In this document: in pieces, positions 1 through 7,741 of the stretch | Layout: every line of letters starts with the position of its first letter | Position numbering within the stretch: position 1 is the stretch's first letter | Assembly (NCBI GenBank): GCA_030765525.1 | Contig: JAVCCK010000031.1 | Coordinates: 16,318-80,317 of the forward strand | Source: Candidatus Lernaella stagnicola | GTDB taxonomy: Bacteria; Lernaellota; Lernaellaia; Lernaellales; Lernaellaceae | Direction: 5' to 3' | Length of the DNA: 64,000 bases | Translations under genes and position numbers: made by a program | The notes under the pieces: model-generated | The model's database searches: none | Seen by the model: the letters and a program-made list of their open reading frames with translations, nothing else | What the model was told of the DNA's origin: nothing

Positions 1-2
1 AC

Positions 3-185
3 GGCGAAGAGCAGATCATCACGCTGTCGGGAATCGCCCGCCCCGAGGATATCGACTCCACAAATTCGATCAAAAGCACGCGCATTGCCGACACCCGCAT
101 CACCTACTACGGCAAGGGCGTCGTGAGTGACAAACAGAAGCCCGGCTGGATGATGCGGGCTTTCGATAACGTCTGGCCGTTCTAG
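3..185 (+). CDS. flgH: Flagellar L-ring protein FlgH, C-terminal fragment
   Basis: The window opens inside this gene; the first complete codon is at position 3 and the stop is TAG at 183-185. About 60 residues are visible, including GIARPEDI and the tail RITYYGKGVV...GWMMRAF...WPF, which is typical of the FlgH C-terminus. FlgH is the outer-membrane lipoprotein that forms the L-ring around the flagellar rod. flgI follows after 10 bases with its ribosome binding site directly behind the flgH stop, so the two are co-transcribed. Its presence implies an outer membrane. The start lies upstream of the window. Confidence 0.9.
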   Translation, partial: GEEQIITLSGIARPEDIDSTNSIKSTRIADTRITYYGKGVVSDKQKPGWMMRAFDNVWPF

Positions 186-195
186 GGAGGAAGGC

Positions 196-1293
196 ATGAA
201 ACGCTTGGCATGGCTCATCGCGATTTTCGTAACGGTGGCGTTTGCTGTTCCGGCGGGCGCCGCGCGTCTTAAGGATATTGCCGACTTCGGCGGAGTGCGC
301 TCCAACCAGTTAGTCGGTTACGGATTGGTCGTCGGTCTCAACAAAACGGGTGACGGCAATTCGATGCGCTCGACCACCAACAGCATCCTCAACATGTTGA
401 CCTCCATGGGCGTCAAAGTCGAACAGCGCGACATCAAAAGCGGCAACGTCGCCGCCGTGATGGTTACCGCGACGCTGCCCCCCTTCGCCCGCCAGGGGCA
501 AAAGCTCGACGTAACCGTGTCGTCGGTCGGCGACGCGAAAAGTCTGCAAGGCGGCACGCTCATTATGTGCCCGCTCAAAGGACCCGATAGTAGAACATAC
601 GCCGTGGCGCAGGGCGCCGTGAGTATCGGCGGCTACGCGGCGGGCGGCGGCGGCGACAGCGTAACGAAAAACCACCCGACGGCGGGTATCGTGCCGTCCG
701 GAGCGATGGTGGAACACGAAGTCACCGTGATGCTGAACGCGTTGAAGGAAGTTACCATCGCGATGAGTAGCCAAGACTTCTCCACGGCGATGCGCGCCGC
801 CAACGCCATCAATCAAGACCTGGGCGGCGAGGGGGCGCGCGCGGTGGACAGTCGGACGATCCGCCTCACGGTTCCGGAGGCGTACAAGGGAAACATCCCC
901 GCGCTGATGGCACGTATCGAAAACGTCGACGTCCAGCCCGAGACAATCGCCAAGGTCATTGTCAACGAACGAACCGGCACCGTGGTGATGGGCTCGAACG
1001 TGCGCCTGTCGCCTGTGGCCATCGCCCACGGAAACATCCATGTGAAGATCGCCACGACACCGGTGATCAGCCAACCGGGAGCTCTTTCGGGCGGCCAAAC
1101 CGTCGTGACACAAAACACGAACGTGGTGGTCACCGAGGACGGTGGGCAGATGTTCATGTTGCCGATACAAACTTCCATCGGCGATTTGGTCACCGCGCTC
1201 AACGCCGTGGGCGTCTCGGCGCGGGACTTGGTAGCGATATTGCAAGCAATCAAGGCTGCCGGGGCTTTACAGGCCCAACTGGAGATCATTTGA
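196..1293 (+). CDS. flgI: Flagellar P-ring protein FlgI
   Basis: A 365-residue periplasmic protein that forms the P-ring bushing around the rod in the peptidoglycan layer. It starts with a clear Sec signal peptide (about residues 1-22, cleavage near AGAA). The mature part opens with RLKDIADFGGVR and GYGLVVGLNKTGDG, the hallmark FlgI start, and continues with the conserved KVIVNERTGTVVMG segment near residue 255 and GVSARDLVAILQAIKAAGAL at the end. Length is normal for the family. An AGGGAGG ribosome binding site lies at 184-190. It sits between flgH and flgJ, as in many proteobacteria. Confidence 0.97.
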   Translation: MKRLAWLIAIFVTVAFAVPAGAARLKDIADFGGVRSNQLVGYGLVVGLNKTGDGNSMRSTTNSILNMLTSMGVKVEQRDIKSGNVAAVMVTATLPPFARQGQKLDVTVSSVGDAKSLQGGTLIMCPLKGPDSRTYAVAQGAVSIGGYAAGGGGDSVTKNHPTAGIVPSGAMVEHEVTVMLNALKEVTIAMSSQDFSTAMRAANAINQDLGGEGARAVDSRTIRLTVPEAYKGNIPALMARIENVDVQPETIAKVIVNERTGTVVMGSNVRLSPVAIAHGNIHVKIATTPVISQPGALSGGQTVVTQNTNVVVTEDGGQMFMLPIQTSIGDLVTALNAVGVSARDLVAILQAIKAAGALQAQLEII

Positions 1294-1303
1294 GGAACTG
1301 AAG

Positions 1304-1750
1304 ATGAACGAGATGACGATCCTCAACGCCGACGCCATCGCCCCTCTGGTCGAGACCGGGCAGCCTGCCGCTTTGGCCGCTCGCCTCGACCACGTTGCGC
1401 AGGACCCAAGCTCCGCCGGGAAGGCGCAAAAGTTGTGGAAAGTGGCCGAGGGTTTCGAGGAAATGTTCCTTCATATGATGTTTCGCGCGATGCGAAAAAC
1501 CACGATGAAACAAGGGCTTTTCGGTGACAACAACGCTACGCGCGTGTACGAATCCATGCAGGATGAGTATCTTTCTCGGGAGATGAGTCACACGCGCCAA
1601 TTCGGGTTGAGCACGATGATTTACGACTGGATGGTAAACACGCGACCCGAACTGAGAGATTTGAAATCCACGACCGCCCAGGCATCCGGCGCGTATCAAA
1701 ACGCGGCGGCTGTTAATGCGGCCCGAACGCAGGCAGATTTTGCCGATTAG
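1304..1750 (+). CDS. flgJ: Rod-binding protein FlgJ, N-terminal domain only
   Basis: A 148-residue protein matching the rod-scaffold domain of FlgJ: KLWKVAEGFEEMFLHMMFRAMRKT followed by an ESMQDEYLSREMS-type segment, then a short Ala-rich tail. The glucosaminidase domain found at the C-terminus of enterobacterial FlgJ is absent, as is common in delta-proteobacteria, so cutting of peptidoglycan for rod growth must be done by another protein. It follows flgI by 10 bases in the same operon. Residue ranges of the family match only the first half of the E. coli protein. Confidence 0.88.
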   Translation: MNEMTILNADAIAPLVETGQPAALAARLDHVAQDPSSAGKAQKLWKVAEGFEEMFLHMMFRAMRKTTMKQGLFGDNNATRVYESMQDEYLSREMSHTRQFGLSTMIYDWMVNTRPELRDLKSTTAQASGAYQNAAAVNAARTQADFAD

Positions 1751-1885
1751 ATGATCGAGAAACGGGCAGACTTTACCCGTATAAACGCTCTGTGACAATC
1801 GGACCACAAAAGGTAAGGATGGGCCAATTTTTGATCCATTTTGGACCACTTCGCGACGGAATCCCCCCTACCATAGGAAAAAAAG

Positions 1886-1930
1886 TTAGGAATAATCCTA
1901 AAAAGAGCTAAAGGAATCTGGTAGGATTCC
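1886..1930 (+). promoter_or_regulatory. Two inverted repeats in the flgM leader
   Basis: Two short perfect inverted repeats sit in tandem in the 214-base flgJ-flgM gap: TTAGGA/TCCTAA with loop ATAA (1886-1901) and GGAATC/GATTCC with loop TGGTAG (1913-1930). The second lies inside the candidate sigma-28 promoter. They could be an operator or a weak terminator; there is no T-tract. The rest of the gap (1751-1885) shows nothing else that I can name. Confidence 0.4.
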
Positions 1931-1935
1931 GAAAC
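1909..1935 (+). promoter_or_regulatory. Candidate sigma-28 (FliA) promoter of flgM
   Basis: TAAAGGAA, 11 bases, then TCCGAAAC, against the FliA consensus TAAAGTTT-N11-GCCGATAA. The -35 core TAAAG is perfect and the -10 keeps CCGA-A. It ends 29 bases before the flgM start. Late expression of flgM from a sigma-28 promoter is known in enterics; here the assignment rests on sequence resemblance only. Confidence 0.5.
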
Positions 1936-1964
1936 GTGATTTAGAACACAACGGGAGACCGTGG

Positions 1965-2273
1965 ATGAAAGTCCAAAATGAAAATGTAGTTCAAATTCAA
2001 AATGCGGTGCACAAGGCTGAATCCAAGACCCAGAACCAAGCGGTTAATCCGGAACAAGCTGCGGCGACCATGCCCGAAGAGAAAGTCACTTTTTCTGAAG
2101 AGGCGGTCAGCCTGCAGCAGATCGGCGCCGATGTAAAAGCCGGCGATGAAGTGCGGATGGCTCTGGTAAACAAGATCAAGGCGGAAGTCGAGGCGGGTAC
2201 TTATGAACGCCCGGCCGACAAAATCGCCGAGGCAATGATCAATACGTCCTTGATCGAATCCTTGTATCGCTAA
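1965..2273 (+). CDS. flgM: Anti-sigma-28 factor FlgM
   Basis: A 102-residue, charged, low-complexity protein. The C-terminal half (VRMALVNKIKAEVEAGTYE, then ADKIAEAMINTSLIESLY) is the FlgM sigma-binding helix pattern; the N-terminal half is Gln/Asn/Glu-rich and probably disordered, as FlgM must be unfolded for export. FlgM holds the flagellar sigma factor FliA inactive until the hook is complete and FlgM is secreted. It leads the flgM-flgN-flgK-flgL run. fliA itself is not in the window. Confidence 0.9.
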   Translation: MKVQNENVVQIQNAVHKAESKTQNQAVNPEQAAATMPEEKVTFSEEAVSLQQIGADVKAGDEVRMALVNKIKAEVEAGTYERPADKIAEAMINTSLIESLYR

Positions 2274-2340
2274 CCAAGGCGCCTCCCTTTCCTTTAGATA
2301 ACCGGAGACTACCGGTTGGGTCTGGAAAGGGATGGTTCGG

Positions 2341-2838
2341 ATGAATACCGAATACCAAAAATTAATAGCCGTACTGGGCGAGCAACTTGCCGCGTTCAGT
2401 GATCTGCGCGTGCTGCTCGAACAGGAAAAAGGCGCCATTGCGTGTTTCGACACCGAGGGTTTGGCCACGATCGTCGGTGCGAAAGTGCAGTTGCACAACC
2501 GCGTGCAGGAACTTGATTACCAGCGGCAGGAGATCGCCTCGGGCATCGCGCAGGCCCTCGGTCTCGAGGAAAAGGCTACCCTCAAACAATTGGCTGAACA
2601 CGCCCCGGGGAAGCTACGGGATACTTTGCTGAAGGTCCGCCATGTGTTCGGCCAACTAGCCGACGACATGGCCGGTCGAATTCAGGATAACGGCGAGCGT
2701 ATCAATCACAGTTTACGGCTCGTCATCAACCTGCGTCGCCTCATCATCCAAGAGATACAAGAGCCGCCAACGTATGAGGAAATCGTACGTGGTCCCACCG
2801 CGCACGGTCCCAGCGTGGCCGGCAGCGGGAGGATATGA
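2341..2838 (+). CDS. flgN: Flagellar export chaperone FlgN
   Basis: A helical protein of about 165 residues (LIAVLGEQLAAFSDLRVLLEQEK start, heptad-rich middle, C-terminal RLVINLRRLIIQEIQEPPTYE). This fits the FlgN family, cytoplasmic chaperones that bind the C-termini of the hook-filament junction proteins FlgK and FlgL. It lies directly before flgK, separated by 3 bases. An ATG at 2332 is also in frame but only 1 base from the GGAAAGG Shine-Dalgarno (2324-2330); the ATG at 2341 has a normal spacing and is preferred. Confidence 0.8.
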   Translation: MNTEYQKLIAVLGEQLAAFSDLRVLLEQEKGAIACFDTEGLATIVGAKVQLHNRVQELDYQRQEIASGIAQALGLEEKATLKQLAEHAPGKLRDTLLKVRHVFGQLADDMAGRIQDNGERINHSLRLVINLRRLIIQEIQEPPTYEEIVRGPTAHGPSVAGSGRI

Positions 2839-2841
2839 GTC

Positions 2842-4248
2842 ATGGGTCTAGCCAATTTGATGTCCATCGGAGTGTCCAGCATCAACGCGCAGCAAATGGC
2901 CATGGAAGTCACCGCGCACAATATCGCCAATATCAACACCCCGGGCTATGCGCGCCAGGAATCGATTTTCGGCACGAGGCAGAACGACAACCAAGGCATT
3001 GATTTCCGCGGGGCGGGCGTCCAAATTTCGACCGTTCAGCGGGCCGAAGACCGCTTTTTCAATCGCAGCGTATGGCTCGGCATGATGGATTACAATTACT
3101 ACAACGCCCGCGGCACGGTGCTCGGTGAAGTGGAAGACATGTTCAACGAGTCCAGCGAAAGCTCCGGTATGGCCGCGACGCTGAGCGACTTTTGGAGCGC
3201 CTGGTCGGATCTGGCCAACAATCCGCAAGGCGCGGCCGAGCGCGGCAGCCTGCGCGGCACCTCGGGAGTTCTCGCGTCACGATTCCACATCACCTACCAA
3301 CGACTGACTTCGATGCAGCGCAGCGTCGATAGCGAAGTGAAGGAAACCGTTGCCGACATCAACGGCGTTCTTCGACAACTTGGCGACATCAACGCGCGTA
3401 TCTCCAGCATCGAAAACGGCGGCGGTGACGCCCTCGACTACCGTACGGTGCGTAACGAGTATTTATCGAGCCTGGCCGAGGAAATCGACTTTTCCTACTT
3501 CGAACTTACCGACGGCAGCATTAACTTGTCGACTGGTTTGGGGCGAACCCTGGTGGAAAGCAACCAGTCGGCGCAACTGGAAGTTCGCGCCAACGCGGCC
3601 AACGAAAACCTTTTCGACGTGTACTTTGTCAGCTCCAGCGGTCAGGAAGCCAACATCACGGGCGAAATCAGCGGCGGCAGGCTAGGAGGGATGATCTACA
3701 CGCGCGACACCGAGGTTTCCGACGCGAAAGCCAGGCTGAACGAAATGGCGTTCACCCTGGTCGACGAAGTCAACGCCCTGCACACGACCGGCTTTAACCT
3801 GAACGGCAACACCGGCATCAATTTCTTTGCGCCTCTGGCAACCGCGGATGACGCGGCGCGGCTCATCGAAATCGACCCGGCGATCAAAGCAGACTTGAAT
3901 GCCATCGCCGCCGGCGAAATCGACGCCACGGGCGATAACCGTATCGCCAATTTGATTGGGGAGTTACGAAGCGTGGACGTGCTGAGCGGTGGTACGCAAA
4001 CGCTGTCCGAATTCTATGGCACGCTAGTCGGCGAAATCGGTATCGAAACCCAAAATACGAAGCGGCAGGTGCAGCAGACCGAGGCCATTCTTTATCAGCT
4101 CCAAACGTACCGGGAAAGCCAAGTGGGCGTGTCCATCGAGGAGGAAATGGCTAACCTCGTTCGCTACCAACAGGCTTATCAAGCGGCGGCGCGGCTAATC
4201 AATACGGCCAGCGATTTGGCCGATATCTTGAACAACCTGCGGCAGTAA
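2842..4248 (+). CDS. flgK: Flagellar hook-associated protein 1 FlgK
   Basis: 468 residues. The N-terminus carries the axial-protein signature (GVSSINAQQMAMEVTAHNIANINTPGYAR, residues about 11-40) and the C-terminus the matching coiled coil (SIEEEMANLVRYQQAYQAAARLINTASDLADIL). It is the first hook-filament junction protein. The central variable domain is of moderate size; the enteric protein is about 550 residues. It lies between its chaperone gene flgN and flgL. Confidence 0.95.
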   Translation: MGLANLMSIGVSSINAQQMAMEVTAHNIANINTPGYARQESIFGTRQNDNQGIDFRGAGVQISTVQRAEDRFFNRSVWLGMMDYNYYNARGTVLGEVEDMFNESSESSGMAATLSDFWSAWSDLANNPQGAAERGSLRGTSGVLASRFHITYQRLTSMQRSVDSEVKETVADINGVLRQLGDINARISSIENGGGDALDYRTVRNEYLSSLAEEIDFSYFELTDGSINLSTGLGRTLVESNQSAQLEVRANAANENLFDVYFVSSSGQEANITGEISGGRLGGMIYTRDTEVSDAKARLNEMAFTLVDEVNALHTTGFNLNGNTGINFFAPLATADDAARLIEIDPAIKADLNAIAAGEIDATGDNRIANLIGELRSVDVLSGGTQTLSEFYGTLVGEIGIETQNTKRQVQQTEAILYQLQTYRESQVGVSIEEEMANLVRYQQAYQAAARLINTASDLADILNNLRQ

Positions 4249-4302
4249 CAAAGGTTTCAGGAACGTCGCCGGCCCGGCCGATACGAGTACTAGGAGGGTG
4301 AA

Positions 4303-5184
4303 ATGAGAATCACCACGAGCATGATGTTTCAGAATGTCAGTCGTAATATCGGCGTGAATCTAGACAAATACTACCGACTACAGGAACAACTATATACGCA
4401 GCGGCGAATCAACCGGCCGTCCGATGATCCGGTCGGCACGACCAAAGTGCTCGAGTTGCGCGAGTTGATCTCTCGCTTCGACCAATTCGAACGCAATATC
4501 AGCACCGCCGAAACGTACTCGTCGCAAACCGATGTCGCCATGAACAATATCGTGGAACGGCTGCAACGGAACATTGAATTGGCCGTGAGCGTCAACAACC
4601 CTCTCACGGGCCCGGATGAATTTCTTCAAGCCGCCGCCGAAATGGACAACATCTATCAAGAGGTATTGCGAAACGCCAACACCAAGTTCGGAGACCGCTT
4701 TATCTTCTCCGGTTACGAAACCACGACCGCGCCCTTTGATGACGCCGGTAACTACCTCGGTGGTGCGCCGGGGCAGGACATCGAGGTTGAGGTCGCCCAG
4801 GGCGAGTTCATGGCGATCAACCTCAATGGCGAAGAGGTGTTCAAGGGACCGTTGGACATCATGCAGTTGTTGCAGGATACGGCGATCGATGTCGCCAGTG
4901 GCGACCGGGCCGCCATCAGTGGCCGCATCGCGGATTTGGGGGACGCATTGGATCAAACATTGATGTGGACGACAATCAACGGCGCCCGCGCCAATCGGAT
5001 CGAAATTGCCAAAGAGGATAATTACGAATTGCGCGATTCCTTTATCGCGATTATGTCCGACGTAGAAGACATTAACATAACCGAAGTAACCACCGAGTTC
5101 GCGCAACAAGAGCAGATCTTGGAAGCCAACCGTTTGATATCCGCCCGCTTGCTCAATCAAAACTTCCTGGACTTTTTCGCATAA
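4303..5184 (+). CDS. flgL: Flagellar hook-associated protein 3 FlgL
   Basis: 293 residues, flagellin-like ends: N-terminal MRITTSMMFQNVSRNIGVNL with RINRPSDDPVGTTKVLELR, and C-terminal TTEFAQQEQILEANRLISARLLNQNFLDFF. FlgL forms the second junction ring, joining FlgK to the filament. A strong AGGAGG ribosome binding site stands before ATG 4303. The 54-base gap from flgK carries no obvious terminator, so it is in the flgMNKL transcript. Confidence 0.95.
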   Translation: MRITTSMMFQNVSRNIGVNLDKYYRLQEQLYTQRRINRPSDDPVGTTKVLELRELISRFDQFERNISTAETYSSQTDVAMNNIVERLQRNIELAVSVNNPLTGPDEFLQAAAEMDNIYQEVLRNANTKFGDRFIFSGYETTTAPFDDAGNYLGGAPGQDIEVEVAQGEFMAINLNGEEVFKGPLDIMQLLQDTAIDVASGDRAAISGRIADLGDALDQTLMWTTINGARANRIEIAKEDNYELRDSFIAIMSDVEDINITEVTTEFAQQEQILEANRLISARLLNQNFLDFFA

Positions 5185-5216
5185 AGAAACTATTTTACAT
5201 TATACGCAAGGGGCAG

Positions 5217-5237
5217 GGCGGTTGATTTATCACCGCC
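5217..5237 (+). terminator. Short hairpin after flgL
   Basis: GGCGG/CCGCC stem (5217-5221 with 5233-5237), extendable by TGA/TCA around a TTTA loop with one bulge. There is no T-tract behind it, so termination is uncertain; it may instead be a processing hairpin before csrA. The remaining 81 bases before csrA show no promoter I can defend. Confidence 0.35.
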
Positions 5238-5318
5238 TAACCACTATACAGGGGCGTTCTCCGATAGCTTGCATGCTGTACCTTTGACATTGGGGTCTGG
5301 AGATCCTGGAGACGGCTA

Positions 5319-5579
5319 ATGCTGATTTTGACCCGGAAGTCCGGCGAGATGATCGCCATAGGCGACGACATCAAGGTGTATATTCAAGAGATTCGTGGAA
5401 ACCAAGTAAAAATAGGTATCAAGGCCCCCTCGGATGTAACGGTTCATCGGGAAGAAGTGTATCTCCGTATTCAAGAAGAAAACCGCGTAGCTGCAGCCGC
5501 GACGGCCGACCAAATGACAGCCGCCATGGATTTGGTACGCGAGCGTAAAGCCCAGGCCGCACCGGCCGAGGACGAGTGA
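5319..5579 (+). CDS. csrA: Carbon storage regulator CsrA
   Basis: 86 residues with the full CsrA core: [40 protein letters not shown], then a less conserved Ala-rich tail. CsrA is a dimeric RNA-binding protein that blocks translation by binding GGA motifs near ribosome binding sites. The Arg of VHREE, needed for RNA contact, is present. Next door is fliW, whose product antagonises CsrA, and then flagellin, the classical CsrA target in Bacillus subtilis and Campylobacter. The gene begins 134 bases after flgL. Confidence 0.97.
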   Translation: MLILTRKSGEMIAIGDDIKVYIQEIRGNQVKIGIKAPSDVTVHREEVYLRIQEENRVAAAATADQMTAAMDLVRERKAQAAPAEDE

Positions 5580-5588
5580 GGATAAGCC

Positions 5589-6077
5589 GTGAGCGAAGAA
5601 CAAAAGGTTGAAATGATCTCGGTGGAAACAACTCGCTTCGGGCGAATCGAAGTACGCACCGACAAGGTGATTCACCTTCTAGGTGGGCTGCTGGGGTTCC
5701 CGAAATCACAGCGTTTTGCCATGCTGGATCATGAAAAAGATTCTCCTTTTAAGTGGTTACAGTCGCTTGACGAAGGTGAACTCGCGGTGCCGATCACCGA
5801 TCCTAAAATGTTTTTCCCGGATTACCACATCAAGATCAAACGCGACGAACTGGCCGCGTTGCGCGTGACAAGCGCCCAAGAGTTGCACGTTTTGGTGATT
5901 CTCAGCTTGCGCCCCGACCCGGCCGAGATGACCGCTAACCTTAAAGGGCCCATCATTATTCACGCCGAACGACTCATTGGCCGGCAGGTTGTGCTGAAAG
6001 ATGCGCCCTATTCAACGCGGCATTTGCTCTTTCCCGAACTGCGCGCTTCTCACTTTACTGAAGGTGAGACCAAGTAA
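5589..6077 (+). CDS. fliW: Flagellar assembly factor FliW
   Basis: 162 residues. Recognisable FliW features are ETTRFGRIEVRTDKVIHLLGG-type start, GLLGFPKSQRFAML, SPFKWLQSLDEGELAVPITDP and the later LNLKGPIIIHAE-like stretch. FliW binds either flagellin or CsrA; when flagellin is exported, FliW is freed and sequesters CsrA, so flagellin translation resumes. The start is GTG at 5589 with a GAGGA site 6 bases upstream, 9 bases after csrA, so csrA and fliW are translationally coupled. Confidence 0.95.
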   Translation: MSEEQKVEMISVETTRFGRIEVRTDKVIHLLGGLLGFPKSQRFAMLDHEKDSPFKWLQSLDEGELAVPITDPKMFFPDYHIKIKRDELAALRVTSAQELHVLVILSLRPDPAEMTANLKGPIIIHAERLIGRQVVLKDAPYSTRHLLFPELRASHFTEGETK

Positions 6078-6139
6078 TTATCTGATTTCATTTATCTTTC
6101 ACCGCTAATAATATTTTTTGCAGTTGACAGCTTTTCTCG

Positions 6140-6166
6140 TTAAGCTTTGCTGACAAATGCCGATAA
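6140..6166 (+). promoter_or_regulatory. Sigma-28 (FliA) promoter of flagellin
   Basis: TTAAGCTT, 11 bases, GCCGATAA: the -10 element matches the FliA consensus in all 8 positions and the spacer is ideal. Transcription would start near 6175 and give a leader of about 145 bases before the flagellin start. Confidence 0.85.
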
Positions 6167-6198
6167 CAAGAAGTGAACGGTTGAAAACTCAAAAAAAA

Positions 6199-6211
6199 TG
6201 GAAAGGAGGAT
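6199..6211 (+). promoter_or_regulatory. Upstream candidate CsrA site in flagellin leader
   Basis: A GGAAAGGAGGAT segment with two GGA cores, about 25 bases into the predicted flagellin leader and unrelated to any start codon. In B. subtilis hag, CsrA binds one site upstream and one on the Shine-Dalgarno; this would be the upstream partner. Assignment is inference. Confidence 0.4.
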
Positions 6212-6248
6212 TTCGCGGTTAGGTCAATTGGTCGGCTGACCGGCCACC

Positions 6249-6264
6249 GATCGGGAAGCCGATC
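6249..6264 (+). promoter_or_regulatory. Hairpin in flagellin 5' leader
   Basis: A perfect 6-bp stem GATCGG/CCGATC closed by a GAAG tetraloop, preceded by a second small stem GGTC/GACC at 6230-6241. It lies between the two candidate CsrA sites, so the leader is likely folded. No T-tract, hence not a terminator. Confidence 0.5.
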
Positions 6265-6304
6265 AACTTACATTCATTGTTACACGGAACGTAACGAACT
6301 CATG

Positions 6305-6316
6305 AACAAGGAGGTT
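6305..6316 (+). promoter_or_regulatory. CsrA motif overlapping flagellin ribosome binding site
   Basis: AACAAGGAGGTT stands 5-15 bases before the flagellin ATG. ACAAGGAGGT fits the CsrA consensus ACARGGANGU in all its defined positions and is also the Shine-Dalgarno, so bound CsrA would block ribosome entry. Close linkage with csrA-fliW supports the call. Confidence 0.65.
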
Positions 6317-6320
6317 TCTA

Positions 6321-7139
6321 ATGCCACTCCGAATTACCAACAACGTACTCTCTCTGAATGCCCAGCGACAAATTAACCGCAGTAACGCCGGCTTGGGCCG
6401 CGCCCTGGAACGTCTGTCTTCCGGTTTCCGTATCAACAAAGCCGGTGACGACGCCGCGGGTTTGGCCATTTCTGAGAAATTGCGGTCCAACATTCGCGCC
6501 CTGGGTCAGGCATCCCGAAACGCCAGTGACGGCATTTCGATGATCCAGACTGCTGAAGGCGCGATGGACGAAACCAACAACATGCTCGTTCGCATGAAAG
6601 AGCTGGCCGAGCAGAGCGCCAACGGAACGTTGAGCGACACGGAGCGCGGGTTCTTGTCCGCGGAGTACAATGCAATGCTCAGTGAAATCACGCGCATTGC
6701 CGATGCGACGAAGTTTAACGAGACCAACCTTTTGGACGGCACCCTGAGTGTCGCCATCCAGATCGGTCTGTCCGACGGCAGCAACGACACCTTGAACATT
6801 GCCATTGGCGACGTTGACGCGGTGGCCTTGAGCCTGACTTCAACGATTTCCACTGTCGGTGACGCGCAGAGCGCCTTGGGTACGGTATCCTCGGCGATCG
6901 AAACAGTTGCTACTCGTCGTTCCGATCTCGGCGCCTTGCAGAACCGCCTTGAGTCGGTTGTCAATAACATCGACACTGTGGTTGAAAACTTGACCGCCGC
7001 CGAATCGCGGATTCGCGATGCCGATATCGCGGCCGAAACGGCGAATCTGACCAAGTACTCGATCTTGGTCCAAGCGGGTATCAGCATCCTTGCACAAGCG
7101 AATCAGTCGCCCACGGTCGCGTTGAGCCTACTCGCCTAA
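6321..7139 (+). CDS. fliC: Flagellin
   Basis: 272 residues with textbook flagellin ends: MPLRITNNVLSLNAQRQINR, LERLSSGFRINKAGDDAAGLAISEKLR, and C-terminal AESRIRDADIAAETANLTKYSILVQAGISILAQANQSP. The central D2/D3 part is minimal, so the filament surface is simple. Flagellin is the filament subunit exported by the flagellar type III system. It has its own sigma-28 promoter, CsrA-type leader sites and a strong hairpin after the stop. It lies between fliW and the flaG-fliD-fliS genes. Only one flagellin copy is seen in the window. Confidence 0.97.
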   Translation: MPLRITNNVLSLNAQRQINRSNAGLGRALERLSSGFRINKAGDDAAGLAISEKLRSNIRALGQASRNASDGISMIQTAEGAMDETNNMLVRMKELAEQSANGTLSDTERGFLSAEYNAMLSEITRIADATKFNETNLLDGTLSVAIQIGLSDGSNDTLNIAIGDVDAVALSLTSTISTVGDAQSALGTVSSAIETVATRRSDLGALQNRLESVVNNIDTVVENLTAAESRIRDADIAAETANLTKYSILVQAGISILAQANQSPTVALSLLA

Positions 7140-7157
7140 GAGTTTTATAGTGTGTGG

Positions 7158-7191
7158 GTCCCTGGCGTGTGGTAAAACACACGCCAGGGAC
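7158..7191 (+). terminator. 14-bp perfect hairpin after flagellin
   Basis: GTCCCTGGCGTGTG (7158-7171) pairs perfectly with 7178-7191 around a GTAAAA hexaloop. It starts 19 bases after the flagellin stop and 23 bases before the flaG start. No T-tract follows (CTAGTAGG), so it is either a factor-assisted terminator or a stabiliser of the abundant flagellin mRNA. Confidence 0.75.
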
Positions 7192-7213
7192 TAGTAGGAC
7201 GGGAGGCATAGTG

Positions 7214-7666
7214 ATGACTTCGGTTACCAAACCAGAGTCAGTGGCGCAGACGGCAAAGGCTCTCTTACCGAAAGGCAAAACGCGGGCGGGTAGCAACCAA
7301 GACGATTCAACCAGATCGATAAACGCGCCGGCCGAAGCATCCTCTCCGGTGGTCAAAAAGGCGGTAGCCGCCGACCCCGGCCAGGAAGCGGTGCGGAAAG
7401 AGACCGTTTCGAGGTTGTCGACATTGGCCACGAAGGCCCTCGATGATCTAACACAATCGCTGGGATACGAAGTCAAAAAAACAAGGCTGCAATTCGCGGA
7501 AGATCCTGATCTTAAACGCGTGATCGTTAGGGTTCTCGACCGCGACTCCGGTGAAGTTTTACTAGAGATTCCACAGGAGGAAATGCTCAAAGCGGCCAAG
7601 GTTATGAAACGACTCAACGAACCCAACGATGCGTTCAAAGGTCTGCTCGTGAAAATAGTAACCTAG
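7214..7666 (+). CDS. flaG: FlaG family protein
   Basis: 150 residues from ATG 7214 (GGGAGG at 7201-7206; a GTG at 7211 is also possible). The N-terminal half is Lys/Ala/Ser-rich and variable; the C-terminal half holds the FlaG domain: RLQFAEDPDLKRVIVRVLDRDSGEVLLEIPQEEMLKAAKVM. FlaG proteins affect filament length and usually sit between flagellin and fliD, exactly as here. Biochemical function is not settled in any species I know. The upstream hairpin separates it from flagellin. Confidence 0.85.
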   Translation: MTSVTKPESVAQTAKALLPKGKTRAGSNQDDSTRSINAPAEASSPVVKKAVAADPGQEAVRKETVSRLSTLATKALDDLTQSLGYEVKKTRLQFAEDPDLKRVIVRVLDRDSGEVLLEIPQEEMLKAAKVMKRLNEPNDAFKGLLVKIVT

Positions 7667-7680
7667 GCGCGAGGTTTCGC

Positions 7681-7719
7681 TAACGCGGTAACCTGTGCCT
7701 GCCGATGGTTAACGTTAAC
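7681..7719 (+). promoter_or_regulatory. Candidate sigma-28 promoter and palindrome before fliD
   Basis: TAACGCGG, 12 bases, GCCGATGG (7681-7708): six of eight -10 positions match FliA and the -35 keeps TAA-G. Directly behind lies the perfect 12-base palindrome GTTAACGTTAAC (7708-7719), which is also a direct repeat of GTTAAC and could be a protein-binding site. fliD starts at 7742. Confidence 0.4.
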
Positions 7720-7741
7720 TTGCGGAAAAAAGGGTTAATTT

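Noticed and set aside
310-1245. Long minus-strand frame inside flgI
   Set aside because: It is the antisense shadow of a clear flgI; His/Arg-rich composition is typical of such shadows.
5250-5318. Sigma-28 promoter before csrA (TCCGATAG)
   Set aside because: No TAA-type -35 at 11-12 bases; only half the signal is there.
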